Notes under the pieces: generated by a model
Databases searched by the model: none
Seen by the model: only the letters and a program-made list of their open reading frames with translations
Told to the model about the DNA's origin: nothing
Assembly: GCA_947627145.1 (NCBI GenBank)
Contig: CANQUW010000005.1
Coordinates: 1 to 20,620 of the forward strand
DNA length: 20,620 bases
Reading direction: 5' to 3'
Origin: an uncultured Bacilli bacterium
GTDB taxonomy: Bacteria > Bacillota_I > Bacilli_A > RF39 > UBA660
Shown: positions 1-7,323 of the stretch, piece by piece
Layout: each line of letters starts with the position of its first letter
Position numbering within the stretch: the first letter of the stretch is position 1
Program-made: the position numbers and the translations under genes

Positions 1-1
1 A

Positions 2-754
2 AAAGGGGTTTTTGTAATAGATGATATTATTTATCGTGATTTAACTTATGATAGAGATAATTTATCTTTACCAATGTCTTTTAAAGAAAAATATTTTGAT
101 AATACTATTACGATGATGGGACTTTCTAAAAGTTATGGACTTGCAGCTTTAAGAAGTGGAATGATAGTTGCAAATGAAGCTATAATTAGAGGAGTAAGAA
201 ATAATATATTTCAATCAATGGATTCTTCTCCTATATTACAGGGAAAGGCACTTGCGGGTGCATTTAATGCAAGTAGTGAAAGATATGATGAATATGATAA
301 ATATTTTAATCCGATAATTGATGAATATAAATATAGACTTGAACTTATGCGTGCTATGGTTAATGGTATTGATAGTGTAGAAGATAAAAAAGTTCGTCGT
401 GCTATAGAAGAAGAAATTAGACTTTATACTCCAAATGAATTTAATATAAGTGATACACTTGAAGGAATACCTAATGTAGATTTTGTTAAAGGTACTATTC
501 CTGAATCTGGATTTTTTGAACTTCTTGATTTTACTAAATTAAAAAATAAAGAAGCAGATGGTAGAGTTATTACAGATGAGATTGAACTTCTTAAATATTT
601 ATATGAACAAGAAAAGATTAAACTTATTTTAGGTAAATCTATTTCTTGGCCAAATGAAGATGAAATTATTGGTAGAGTTACAACAGCACTTCCAAGATAT
701 GCAATAGTAGATCATATGAGTGCAATGAATAAGGTTTTGAGAAAGTTAAGGTAG
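2..754 (+). CDS. PLP-dependent aminotransferase, fold type I (5' end outside window)
   Basis: The reading frame is open from base 2, so the true start lies upstream and only the C-terminal two thirds or so is present (250 residues here). It is a class I/II aminotransferase: the DDIIY stretch near bases 20-34 fits the Asp/Tyr pair that contacts the pyridoxal ring, and GLSKSYGLAALRSG holds the Schiff-base lysine at bases 128-130, followed by the conserved Arg of the phosphate site. Family knowledge says it moves an amino group between an amino acid and a 2-oxoacid in the cytoplasm; the substrate cannot be read from the sequence. The stop is 5 nt before the next ATG, and an AAGG in its last codons serves as that gene's ribosome site, so it is cotranscribed with two ATP-grasp genes. 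This suggests it supplies or trims an amino acid for ligation (inference). Confidence 0.85.
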   Translation, partial: KGVFVIDDIIYRDLTYDRDNLSLPMSFKEKYFDNTITMMGLSKSYGLAALRSGMIVANEAIIRGVRNNIFQSMDSSPILQGKALAGAFNASSERYDEYDKYFNPIIDEYKYRLELMRAMVNGIDSVEDKKVRRAIEEEIRLYTPNEFNISDTLEGIPNVDFVKGTIPESGFFELLDFTKLKNKEADGRVITDEIELLKYLYEQEKIKLILGKSISWPNEDEIIGRVTTALPRYAIVDHMSAMNKVLRKLR

Positions 755-759
755 ATATT

Positions 760-1656
760 ATGAAAAAAGTTGGATTAGTATCAAATGATATGTGGATGAA
801 TAAAATAAGTGAAGATAAAAATTTAAAATATGAACTTATAAAAAGGGGAATAGATGCAGAAATTGTATCTTGGCAAAGTAGTGATATAGATGATTTTCAG
901 TTATTAGTGTTGAGATCGGCGTGGGGTTATCAAAATGACTTTAAGAACTTTAAAAATTGGTTATCTTATTTAGATAAGAAAAATATTAAATTAGAAAATA
1001 ATACAAAAATGATTTTATCTAATGTGTTAAAGGATAAGCAATTTGATATTTTAGATAAAAATAATATTAAACATATTGATACTTATTTTATTGATAATAA
1101 AAATTTTGATAAAGAAATTTATGACTTTAAAAATTATAATATACCAATTGTTTTTAAACCTACTATTTCAGGTAGTGGAGAGAATACTTTTTTATATGAT
1201 TCATCTAAAAAATTAGTTTTACCAAATACATTATCTATTGAAAATATAAAAGAAAAATTAAATAAATTATTGTTAGAAAATAAAGATAGTAATGTTATGG
1301 TTCAGCCTTATATCTCTAGTATAAATGATGGAGAATATTCTTGTATATTTATAGATGGTATTCTTACTCATACTATGAAAAGATTTCCTGCTGTTTTTCA
1401 TTCTAAGAAAAAACCTTATTTGGTAAAAGACGTACCTAGTGAAATAGAAGAAGTTGCTAGAAAAGTAGAAAGTCTTGATGAATTTAATAATTATTTATAT
1501 ATGAGAGTAGATATGGTTTTAGATAAAGGTCATGCTAAAGTTATGGAAGTAGAACTTGCTGAACCTGATTTACTTACTAAATATATTGGAAATAAATCTT
1601 TAGAAAGAGATGTTATTAGGACTTTTGCAAAAAAAATAGAAAAAAGAATTAAGTAG
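760..1656 (+). CDS. ATP-grasp ligase, DcsG/RimK-like
   Basis: A 298-residue cytoplasmic protein. The N-terminal domain (about 1-95) includes LVLRSAWGYQNDFKNFKNWL, matching the RSxWDY..F..WL signature of the DcsG-like ATP-grasp group (DcsG closes the ring in D-cycloserine synthesis). The ATP-grasp core follows: VFKPTISGSGENTF near residue 130 (phosphate-binding lysine), VMVQPYI..INDGEYSCIFIDG near 180-200, and RVDMVLDKG....MEVELAEPDL near 245-270, which carries the Mg-binding acidic residues. Family members couple ATP hydrolysis to carboxylate-amine bond formation through an acyl phosphate. The gene starts 5 nt after the aminotransferase and ends 10 nt before a second ATP-grasp gene. The exact substrates are unknown; the DcsG likeness is from recalled motifs and not a search. 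Confidence 0.8.
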   Translation: MKKVGLVSNDMWMNKISEDKNLKYELIKRGIDAEIVSWQSSDIDDFQLLVLRSAWGYQNDFKNFKNWLSYLDKKNIKLENNTKMILSNVLKDKQFDILDKNNIKHIDTYFIDNKNFDKEIYDFKNYNIPIVFKPTISGSGENTFLYDSSKKLVLPNTLSIENIKEKLNKLLLENKDSNVMVQPYISSINDGEYSCIFIDGILTHTMKRFPAVFHSKKKPYLVKDVPSEIEEVARKVESLDEFNNYLYMRVDMVLDKGHAKVMEVELAEPDLLTKYIGNKSLERDVIRTFAKKIEKRIK

Positions 1657-1666
1657 TGGTGATAAT

Positions 1667-2929
1667 ATGAAAACTTTATTATATTTTGAGGAATTTGAAT
1701 CTGATTTATCTCATGCTTTGATGGCTAGAGATGATATTAGGCCTGTGTTTATTAGAACAAATAAGAATCTTAAATTTTTTACAGACGATTATTTGGAAAA
1801 AACTAAATATTTAAAACCTTATGTTATAGATTATTATAATGATATGGATGAAGAAGTAGAAAAGTTTAAAGAATATTTGGATAAAGAAAATATTCATCTT
1901 GATTATTTCTTAAATGATTCAGAATATTATATGGAATTTTCTCATAGATTTGCTAGAAAACTAGGACTTGATTCATTAAATGAAGAACAATTATCTTGGA
2001 TTAGAGATAAAGTTCCTATGAAAAATAAACTTAGAGAAATTGGTGTTGATACTGCTAGATATAAAGAGATAAATAATAAAGATGATATAAAAGAGTTTTT
2101 TGTGGAAAATGATAATAAAGAAATTATATTAAAACCTAGAAAAGGAATGAATAGTAAAGATGTTCATATAATTAGTTCTTTAGAAGATATAGATAAATTA
2201 AATGTTGATATTAAAAATAATAAATATATGGTTGAAGAATTTTTAAATGATCATGAATGGCATATTGAGAGTATTATTCAAGATGGAAAGGTATTAGATT
2301 CTTTTGTTACTTATGTTCCTATTTCTCCAATACTTGCAACTGTAAAGAATGATTTTAATTGTCATGTTCCTGTAGTTAAAGTACCAGAATATTTTAAATT
2401 TTCTCCTCGTGATTTAATACAAGATATTGCAAGTGGAATGGAGTTAAAAAATGGTTCTATGATTACAGAAGTTTTTGTTAGTGATGATGGAGAAGTTAAA
2501 GTTGGAGAAATAGGATTTAGACTTCCTGGATTTCAATATGTTTTAAATTATAGTTATTCTTATGGTATTGATTTAAATAATATAATTATTGATATTGCTA
2601 CTAACAAAAAAGTTGATTTAAATTATAGAAATAATATTTTATGTGTTGGAGATTTATATCTTCCAAATAAGGAAGGAATTATAAAAGAGATTACTCCACT
2701 TAGTGATATGTTAAAAATAAAAGGAGTAATTGATGGGGATATGTTTTGTGAAGTTGGAGATTATCAGCATAAAAGAAAAGTTGGTAATGATGCTTCTGGT
2801 TGGATACAAGCAGTTGGTGTGAATGAAAAAGAAACATTAAAAATTTTACGTGAAGTTTTTGATAAATTTAAAATAGAAGTAGAAGACGAAAGTGATAGTA
2901 AAAAAGTATATAAAAAGTACAAATCTTAG
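1667..2929 (+). CDS. ATP-grasp domain protein, amino-acid ligase type
   Basis: A 420-residue protein with GGTGAT ahead of the ATG. Residues 1-110 look like a Rossmann-type pre-ATP-grasp domain (FEEFESDLSHAL..., then LNDSEYY). The ATP-grasp core begins with the KNKLREIGVDTARYKEI segment near residue 125, then EIILKPRKGMNSKDVHII near 160-177 (nucleotide-binding lysine and flexible loop), KYMVEEFLNDHEWHIESII near 190-210, and EVFVSDDGEVKVGEIGFRLPG near 265-285 (metal-binding acidic residues). This order is that of carboxylate-amine ligases such as the bacilysin or butirosin ligases and carbamoyl-phosphate synthase-like proteins. The sequence is clearly different from the preceding ATP-grasp, so the two are not a recent tandem duplication. 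As last gene of the operon it ends inside a terminator stem. The substrate is unknown. Confidence 0.8.
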   Translation: MKTLLYFEEFESDLSHALMARDDIRPVFIRTNKNLKFFTDDYLEKTKYLKPYVIDYYNDMDEEVEKFKEYLDKENIHLDYFLNDSEYYMEFSHRFARKLGLDSLNEEQLSWIRDKVPMKNKLREIGVDTARYKEINNKDDIKEFFVENDNKEIILKPRKGMNSKDVHIISSLEDIDKLNVDIKNNKYMVEEFLNDHEWHIESIIQDGKVLDSFVTYVPISPILATVKNDFNCHVPVVKVPEYFKFSPRDLIQDIASGMELKNGSMITEVFVSDDGEVKVGEIGFRLPGFQYVLNYSYSYGIDLNNIIIDIATNKKVDLNYRNNILCVGDLYLPNKEGIIKEITPLSDMLKIKGVIDGDMFCEVGDYQHKRKVGNDASGWIQAVGVNEKETLKILREVFDKFKIEVEDESDSKKVYKKYKS

Positions 2930-2945
2930 GTGATTTGTATTTTTT
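2918..2945 (+). terminator. Intrinsic terminator of the aminotransferase/ATP-grasp operon
   Basis: TACAAATC (2918-2925) pairs perfectly with GATTTGTA (2932-2939) across a 6-nt loop and is followed by a run of six T (2940-2945). The stop codon TAG at 2927-2929 lies in the loop, so the hairpin overlaps the end of the gene. Confidence 0.85.
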
Positions 2946-2946
2946 G

Positions 2947-2955
2947 TGGTATAAT
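2947..2955 (+). promoter_or_regulatory. Extended -10 promoter of the LysR operon
   Basis: TGG-TATAAT (TATAAT at 2950-2955) lies 27 nt before the LysR start and immediately after the previous terminator. No convincing -35 is seen; the TGn extension probably compensates. Confidence 0.6.
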
Positions 2956-2981
2956 ATATATGAAATTGGTGGTGATACTAT

Positions 2982-3863
2982 ATGGATAATTTTAATTTTA
3001 ATTTATTTAAAAACTTTTATTATGTAGTTTTATATAATGGAGTTACTAATGCTTCTAAAAATATAAATGTTGCTCAACCATCTCTTAGTTTAAGTATTAA
3101 GAAATTAGAAGAAGAATTAAATCTAACACTTATTGATAGAAGTAATTATCAATTTAAATTAACTGAAGAAGGGGAAAAATTATTTTCAATATTAAAACCA
3201 GCTTTCGAAACTATATCTGAAAATGTTATATTTCAAAATCAAGATAGGCAATTTTTAGAATTAAATATTGGTATTGTTAATGGATTTGCGGATGTATTAT
3301 CAGAATTTATAAATAGTTTTTTGAGTAAATATTCTAATGTTAAAATTAATATTGATTTATATAGTAAATTAGATAATGATAAGGTAAAGGATTATGATAT
3401 TATTATTGATAATAGAGATTATTTAGAAAAGCTAAATGATGTTGTTATAGAAGATTTATGTCATATACCTAATTGTTTTGTATGTAGTAATAAAATATAT
3501 GATGAATATAAAGATATAAAATCTATTAAAGAACTTAATGGGGTTTCTTTTGTATCATATAAACCTTCTTTAAAAATGGGTAAGTTTAGAGAATTATGTT
3601 ATAAGAATAATATATATTTTACAGAAGTATTAAGTGTTAATGAGTCTGATGTTTATTTTGATTTAGTTAAGAGTAATTTAGGATTAGGTTTTTCTAATAA
3701 GTTGTTACTTAAAAAATATATAGAAGATAAATCTTTATTTGAACTTAATATAGAAGAAGATTTATTTGAAGATGTTATTTCTGTTGTTTGTAAAAATAAT
3801 AGTGATATAAGTAATAATTTTGTAAAAATGTTGAAAAAATATATAGAGGAGGAAATGAAATAA
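2982..3863 (+). CDS. LysR-family transcriptional regulator
   Basis: A 293-residue protein, the normal LysR length. Residues 4-62 form the winged helix-turn-helix: FKNFYYVVLYNGVTNASKNI, then VAQPSLSLSIKKLEEELNLTL and FKLTEEGEKLF, the classic LTTR N-terminus. Residues about 90-290 are the periplasmic-binding-like effector domain (ELNIGIVNGFADVL...). It likely binds DNA as a tetramer and senses a small molecule. It heads an operon with the Nudix-like gene (1-nt overlap, TAATG) and asnS, an uncommon arrangement because LysR genes are often divergent from their targets. The upstream ATP-grasp operon, on the same strand, is a plausible target, but no T-N11-A operator was confidently identified. Confidence 0.9.
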   Translation: MDNFNFNLFKNFYYVVLYNGVTNASKNINVAQPSLSLSIKKLEEELNLTLIDRSNYQFKLTEEGEKLFSILKPAFETISENVIFQNQDRQFLELNIGIVNGFADVLSEFINSFLSKYSNVKINIDLYSKLDNDKVKDYDIIIDNRDYLEKLNDVVIEDLCHIPNCFVCSNKIYDEYKDIKSIKELNGVSFVSYKPSLKMGKFRELCYKNNIYFTEVLSVNESDVYFDLVKSNLGLGFSNKLLLKKYIEDKSLFELNIEEDLFEDVISVVCKNNSDISNNFVKMLKKYIEEEMK

Positions 3864-4369
3864 TGAAACTTGTAGATTTATATGATAACAATTTAGTTAA
3901 TACTTTAAAAGTTGTTCCTTATAAAAGTGAAATACCTGATGGGTATTATCATATAACTATAGATATTTGGATAATTAATGATAAAAAGGAAGTTTTACTT
4001 CTTAAAAATTCTGTTGATTATTCAAGAATATATCCTGGTAGTTGGTGCTCTATTAGTAGTGGATTACTTACTGATGAAAGTTATGATGATGCAATTAAAC
4101 GTATAATAAAAGAAAAAATTGGTTTGGATATTTCTTATGAAAAGATATTTATTGCTGAACCTATTAAAAGAGATCCTCATAAATATGCTTATGTTACTTG
4201 TGTTTTAAAGGCAGAAATAGATACTAGTAAAATAGATTTTAAAGATGGACATTCTACTAAAGCAATGTTTGTTGATAAGAATAAATTACTTGAAATGTGT
4301 GATAATGGGGAAGTTGCTTCTCATATGGTTTCTCGTATTAATAATGAAGTTATTAAATATTTAGATTAG
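3863..4369 (+). CDS. Nudix-fold protein with degenerate Nudix box
   Basis: 168 residues resembling the isopentenyl-diphosphate isomerase/YfcD branch of Nudix proteins: YHITIDIWIINDKKEVLLLKN is followed by YPGSWCSISSGLL and then the helix region ESYDDAIKRIIKEKIGL. Against the canonical GX5EX7REUXEEXGU, the REUXEE part reads R-I-I-K-E-K, so two of the three usual metal-binding glutamates are replaced (E to I, E to K), and the glycine-to-glutamate spacing is one residue short. Nudix hydrolases need these residues for Mg2+, so hydrolysis is doubtful and a binding, sensing or altered role is possible (inference). It starts on the last base of the LysR stop with GGAGG about 10 nt upstream, and ends 10 nt before asnS. 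Confidence 0.75.
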   Translation: MKLVDLYDNNLVNTLKVVPYKSEIPDGYYHITIDIWIINDKKEVLLLKNSVDYSRIYPGSWCSISSGLLTDESYDDAIKRIIKEKIGLDISYEKIFIAEPIKRDPHKYAYVTCVLKAEIDTSKIDFKDGHSTKAMFVDKNKLLEMCDNGEVASHMVSRINNEVIKYLD

Positions 4370-4379
4370 GAGATGTATT

Positions 4380-5762
4380 ATGTCAGATAAAGAATTGTTT
4401 TTAAATTATGAAAAATATTTAGGTAAAGATATAGTGCTAGAAGGATGGATTAGAAATCATCGTAAACAAAAAGATTTTGGATTTATTTCATTTAGTGATG
4501 GTACTTATTTTACACAAGTTCAAATTGTATATGATAAAGATATTGATAATTTTTCTGATGTATCTAAGTTTCATGTTGGAAGTTCTATACGTGTTATGGG
4601 AGAAGTTGTAGAATCTCCAAAAGATGGACAAGACTTTGAGATTCGTGCTAAAAAGATAGAATTATTAGGAGATTGTCCTGAAGATTATCCTATTCAACCT
4701 AAAAGGCATACAAGAGAATTTTTAAGAGAACAAGCTTATCTTAGACCTAGAACTAATTTATTTCAAGCTGTATTTAAAGTAAGAAGTAAAGCTGCTTTTG
4801 CAATACATGAATATTTTCAAAAAAGAGATTTTGTTTATTTACATACTCCTTTAATTACCGCAAGTGATTGTGAAGGTGCAGGAGAAATGTTTCATGTTAC
4901 AAGTTTTGATCTTGAAAATATACCAAAAGATGAAAATGGTAATATAGATTACAGTCGTGACTTTTTTGGTAAGATGACTTCTCTTACTGTATCTGGACAA
5001 CTTCAAGCAGAGACGTTTGCTTTAGCATATAAAAATGTTTATACTTTTGGACCTACTTTTAGAGCGGAAAATTCTAATACTAAAACTCATGCTAGTGAAT
5101 TTTGGATGATTGAACCTGAAATGGCATTTTGTGATTTGAGTCGTGATATGGATGTAATGGAGGATATGCTTAAATATGTTGTTTCTTATGTACTTGAGAA
5201 TTGTAGTGAAGAAATAAAATTTTTAGATAAATTTGTTTCTAATGGTTTAATAGAAAAACTTAATAATTTAATTAATAAACAAGCTATTAGAATTACTCAT
5301 CATGAAGCAATTGAAGCATTAAAAAAATCTGGAAAGACTTTTGAATTTGAACCAAACTTTGGTGAAGATTTAGCTCGTGAACACGAGAAATATTTAACAG
5401 AAGAATTATATAATGCACCTGTTTTTGTATATGACTGGCCTAAGGATATTAAAGCATTTTATATGAGAGTTAATGATGATAAAAAAACAGTTGCGGCAGT
5501 TGATTTGTTAGTACCAGGTTCTGGTGAGTTGATGGGTGGTTCTCAAAGAGAAGAAAGATATGATGTTTTAGAGGAACGTATGAAAGATATGAATGTAAGT
5601 CGTGAAGAACTTTATTGGTATTTAAAACTTAGAGAGTATGGTGGATGTGTTCATAGTGGTTTTGGTATGGGATTTGAAAGACTTATTATGTATCTTACAG
5701 GAGTTTCCAATATAAGGGATGTTATACCTTATCCTAGAACACCAGGTAATTGTGATTTTTAA
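4380..5762 (+). CDS. asnS: Asparaginyl-tRNA synthetase
   Basis: 460 residues, full length for the longer AsnRS form. It charges tRNA-Asn with asparagine in the cytoplasm, using ATP. The N-terminal OB fold (about 1-110) has VLEGWIRNHRKQKDFGFISF. The class II core includes HTREFLREQAYLRPRTNLF, KMTSLTVSGQLQAE, motif 2 FGPTFRAENSNTKTHASEFW, and motif 3 GFGMGFERLIMYLTG. The ending NIRDVIPYPRTPGNCDF is the AsnRS C-terminal signature and separates it from AspRS and LysRS. It is third in a LysR-Nudix-asnS unit, with AGGAGATG as ribosome site 10 nt after the Nudix gene, and is followed by a terminator. No T-box or leader of its own is seen. Pairing with a LysR regulator is unusual for an aminoacyl-tRNA synthetase. 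Confidence 0.97.
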   Translation: MSDKELFLNYEKYLGKDIVLEGWIRNHRKQKDFGFISFSDGTYFTQVQIVYDKDIDNFSDVSKFHVGSSIRVMGEVVESPKDGQDFEIRAKKIELLGDCPEDYPIQPKRHTREFLREQAYLRPRTNLFQAVFKVRSKAAFAIHEYFQKRDFVYLHTPLITASDCEGAGEMFHVTSFDLENIPKDENGNIDYSRDFFGKMTSLTVSGQLQAETFALAYKNVYTFGPTFRAENSNTKTHASEFWMIEPEMAFCDLSRDMDVMEDMLKYVVSYVLENCSEEIKFLDKFVSNGLIEKLNNLINKQAIRITHHEAIEALKKSGKTFEFEPNFGEDLAREHEKYLTEELYNAPVFVYDWPKDIKAFYMRVNDDKKTVAAVDLLVPGSGELMGGSQREERYDVLEERMKDMNVSREELYWYLKLREYGGCVHSGFGMGFERLIMYLTGVSNIRDVIPYPRTPGNCDF

Positions 5763-5798
5763 AAAGAGTTGACATTATGTGTTAAGTCTTTTTTATTT
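5762..5798 (+). terminator. Intrinsic terminator after asnS
   Basis: AAAAGAGTTGAC (5762-5773) pairs with GTTAAGTCTTTT (5781-5792) with one G-G mismatch and one G-U, loop of 7 nt, then T-rich sequence TTATTTT. It overlaps the asnS stop codon. Confidence 0.75.
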
Positions 5799-5802
5799 TC
5801 AG

Positions 5803-5831
5803 TTGGAAAAAAATGGTGATTAGTATATAAT
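5803..5831 (+). promoter_or_regulatory. Promoter of the secreted G5-domain gene
   Basis: TTGGAA (5803-5808) and TATAAT (5826-5831) are separated by exactly 17 nt, giving a good sigma-70/SigA type promoter with transcription expected from about 5838. Confidence 0.65.
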
Positions 5832-5856
5832 ATTTTTATAGTAGGGAGTGTACGAA

Positions 5857-6516
5857 GTGAAAAAAGTAATTTTTTTAGGGGTTTTTGTGTTGTTTTTGAT
5901 GCCGGTTACTGTTTTTGCACAGAGAGGATGCTGTTCTTGGCATAAAGGAGTTGCTGGGTGTGATTCTCAAACAGGAAGACAAAGATGTAATGATGGTACT
6001 TTGAGTCCATCCTGTACTTGTAGTGGAGGAGGTAGTTCAAGTTCTAGTACTTATCATTATGTTGCTCCTACACCAGCACCAGCACCTACGCCATCTTATG
6101 TTTATGGATGTACTGATCCAAATGCTTTAAATTATAATGCTAGTGCTAATAAAGATGATGGTAGTTGTGTTGCGAAAAAATATGGATGTATGGATAGTAA
6201 TGCTATTAACTATGATTCAACAGCTAATACAGAAGATAATTCATGTAAATATAAAAAAACCGAAAAGAAAGTTGTAAAAATAAAATATAAGGTGGTTTAT
6301 AGAAAAAGTTCTGATATTTTGAAAGGTAAAACTAAAAAATATAGAAAAGGAAAAAATGGTAAGAAAGAGATAACTTATGATGTAATAGTTGATAAAGATG
6401 GTAAGGTTATTTCTAGAACAAAAACTACTGAATTAGTTTTAAAGAAACCAGTTTCAAAAGTTATATTAAAAGGAACTAAAAAAGAGGAAAAGAAAAAATT
6501 TCTTTGGTTTTTCTAA
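5857..6516 (+). CDS. Secreted Cys-rich protein with two GCxD-SC repeats and a G5 domain
   Basis: I place the start at GTG 5857 (219 residues), because AGGGAG at 5843-5848 is spaced 8 nt from it; the upstream GTG at 5848 overlaps this ribosome site. Residues 1-21 are a signal peptide ending VFA. Residues 24-55 are a cysteine-rich module (RGCCSWHKGVAGC... CNDGTLSPSCTC). A Ser/Pro/Ala linker follows (56-80), then two 22-residue repeats at 83-104 and 109-130 of the form GCxDxNAxNYxxxAxxxDxSC, each with a Cys pair. Residues about 137-209 read as a G5 domain (KGKTKKYRKGKNGK... ending VSKVILKGTK), a module linked to wall or N-acetylglucosamine binding. It is probably exported and wall-associated; no LPXTG or membrane anchor is visible, and the tail is Lys-rich ending in LWFF. 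Its function is unknown. It is monocistronic. Confidence 0.8.
   Translation: MKKVIFLGVFVLFLMPVTVFAQRGCCSWHKGVAGCDSQTGRQRCNDGTLSPSCTCSGGGSSSSSTYHYVAPTPAPAPTPSYVYGCTDPNALNYNASANKDDGSCVAKKYGCMDSNAINYDSTANTEDNSCKYKKTEKKVVKIKYKVVYRKSSDILKGKTKKYRKGKNGKKEITYDVIVDKDGKVISRTKTTELVLKKPVSKVILKGTKKEEKKKFLWFF
6103..6246 (+). repeat. Tandem GCxD...SC protein repeat (two units)
   Basis: Two coding units at 6103-6168 and 6181-6246, 78 nt apart start to start, encode 22-residue repeats with the same Cys, Asp, Asn-Tyr and Ser-Cys positions. The DNA has diverged between copies, so this is an old duplication. Confidence 0.75.
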
Positions 6517-6535
6517 TATTAATTTAATATATAAT

Positions 6536-6560
6536 AAAAAATCCTGTTATGGATTTTTTG
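6536..6560 (+). terminator. Intrinsic terminator after the G5-domain gene
   Basis: AAAAAATCC (6536-6544) pairs perfectly with GGATTTTTT (6551-6559) over a 6-nt loop; the T-run is part of the 3' arm. Confidence 0.85.
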
Positions 6561-6589
6561 TTGTTTATAATGGATTTATATGTTAAAAT
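6561..6589 (+). promoter_or_regulatory. Promoter of the 5'-nucleotidase gene
   Basis: TTGTTT (6561-6566), 17-nt spacer, and extended -10 TGT-TAAAAT (TAAAAT at 6584-6589). It begins directly after the upstream terminator. Confidence 0.55.
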
Positions 6590-6605
6590 TTAGTAGGTGA
6601 TTTTT

Positions 6606-7193
6606 ATGAAGAAAAAAATAATGATTGATTTAGATGATACTATATGTGGTGATGGTTATTTAAAGGTATTAAATGATTATTTTAATACAAATTATACTTA
6701 TGATGATTTGAATGGAGAATATTATGTTGAAAGTTTAGTTCCTGATGGAAGGCTTGAAGAATATTTAGATTATTTCTATTCTATAGATAGTTATGAAAAT
6801 GTTGAGTCTATACCTGGTGCGATTGAAGTTATAGAAAAATTATCTAAAGTTTATGATGTTTATATTTGTAGTGCTTATGTTGATAGAAGAAGACCTTTAG
6901 AAAGTGGAGTTATGGCTTCTTTAAAACATACTTGGATTTGTAAAAACTTACCTTTTATTGATCCTAGAAAAATAATTTTAACTGGGTCTAAAGATGTAAT
7001 AGAATGTGATATAAAAATAGATGATAAGTTTTCTAATTTAAAAGGGTATGGAGAAATTAAATTATTACTTGATGCTTATCACAATAGAAGTTATGATGAT
7101 TTAACACTTAAAGAAAGAGGAGTAAAAAGAGTTAAAGATTGGAAAGAGATAGAAGAAATACTTTTACCAAAAAATAAGAGCACCAAAAATTAA
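6606..7193 (+). CDS. HAD-family 5'(3')-deoxyribonucleotidase-like protein (NT5C type)
   Basis: 195 residues from ATG 6606, chosen because AGGTGAT sits 6-7 nt upstream; a GTG at 6597 lies inside that ribosome site. HAD motifs are in order: motif I IDLDDT at residues 7-12 (nucleophile Asp8, acid/base Asp10), motif II YICSAY with its Ser near residue 93, motif III lysine within TGSKDVIECDIKIDD, and motif IV DD in that same stretch. The layout and length match bacterial NT5C-family 5'-nucleotidases, which dephosphorylate (deoxy)nucleoside monophosphates in the cytoplasm. Substrate preference is not readable. The gene stands alone between terminator-like hairpins. Confidence 0.85.
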   Translation: MKKKIMIDLDDTICGDGYLKVLNDYFNTNYTYDDLNGEYYVESLVPDGRLEEYLDYFYSIDSYENVESIPGAIEVIEKLSKVYDVYICSAYVDRRRPLESGVMASLKHTWICKNLPFIDPRKIILTGSKDVIECDIKIDDKFSNLKGYGEIKLLLDAYHNRSYDDLTLKERGVKRVKDWKEIEEILLPKNKSTKN

Positions 7194-7204
7194 TTTTGAT
7201 GCTC
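7178..7204 (+). terminator. Hairpin at end of nucleotidase gene, possible terminator
   Basis: GAGCACCAAAA (7178-7188) pairs with TTTTGATGCTC (7194-7204) with one C-A mismatch and a 5-nt loop overlapping the stop codon. The T-tract after it is poor (AATCTATATTTA), so termination may be weak; the stem may mainly protect the 3' end. Confidence 0.5.
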
Positions 7205-7218
7205 AATCTATATTTACA

Positions 7219-7251
7219 GGGGATCTTCACACTTAAAAGTGAACCTTCCCC
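7219..7251. other. GC-rich structured intergenic element upstream of prfB
   Basis: GGGGA (7219-7223) pairs with TCCCC (7247-7251), and TTCAC (7226-7230) pairs with GTGAA (7239-7243), giving a hairpin with a 2x3 internal loop and an 8-nt apical loop. It stands out in a region otherwise nearly all A/T, lacks a following U-run, and lies about 105 nt before the prfB start. Function unknown; it could be a processing site, a second hairpin of the terminator region, or a small RNA element. Confidence 0.4.
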
Positions 7252-7314
7252 ACTTATATATTATGTAAAATATTAAAAAAAATACATTATTATTTTATAA
7301 AATTATATATTTTT

Positions 7315-7323
7315 TGGTACAAT
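7315..7323 (+). promoter_or_regulatory. Extended -10 promoter of prfB
   Basis: TGG-TACAAT, with TACAAT at 7318-7323, 32 nt before the prfB ATG. The -35 region (near 7295) is only TTATAA, so it is weak. Confidence 0.45.

Noticed and set aside
4200..4380. T-box leader for asnS
   Set aside because: Only 10 nt separate asnS from the preceding gene, and no specifier or antiterminator structure is seen.
5769..5774. Perfect TTGACA after asnS as a -35 box
   Set aside because: It lies inside the terminator stem and has no -10 at 16-18 nt; the TTGGAA/TATAAT pair further down is better placed.
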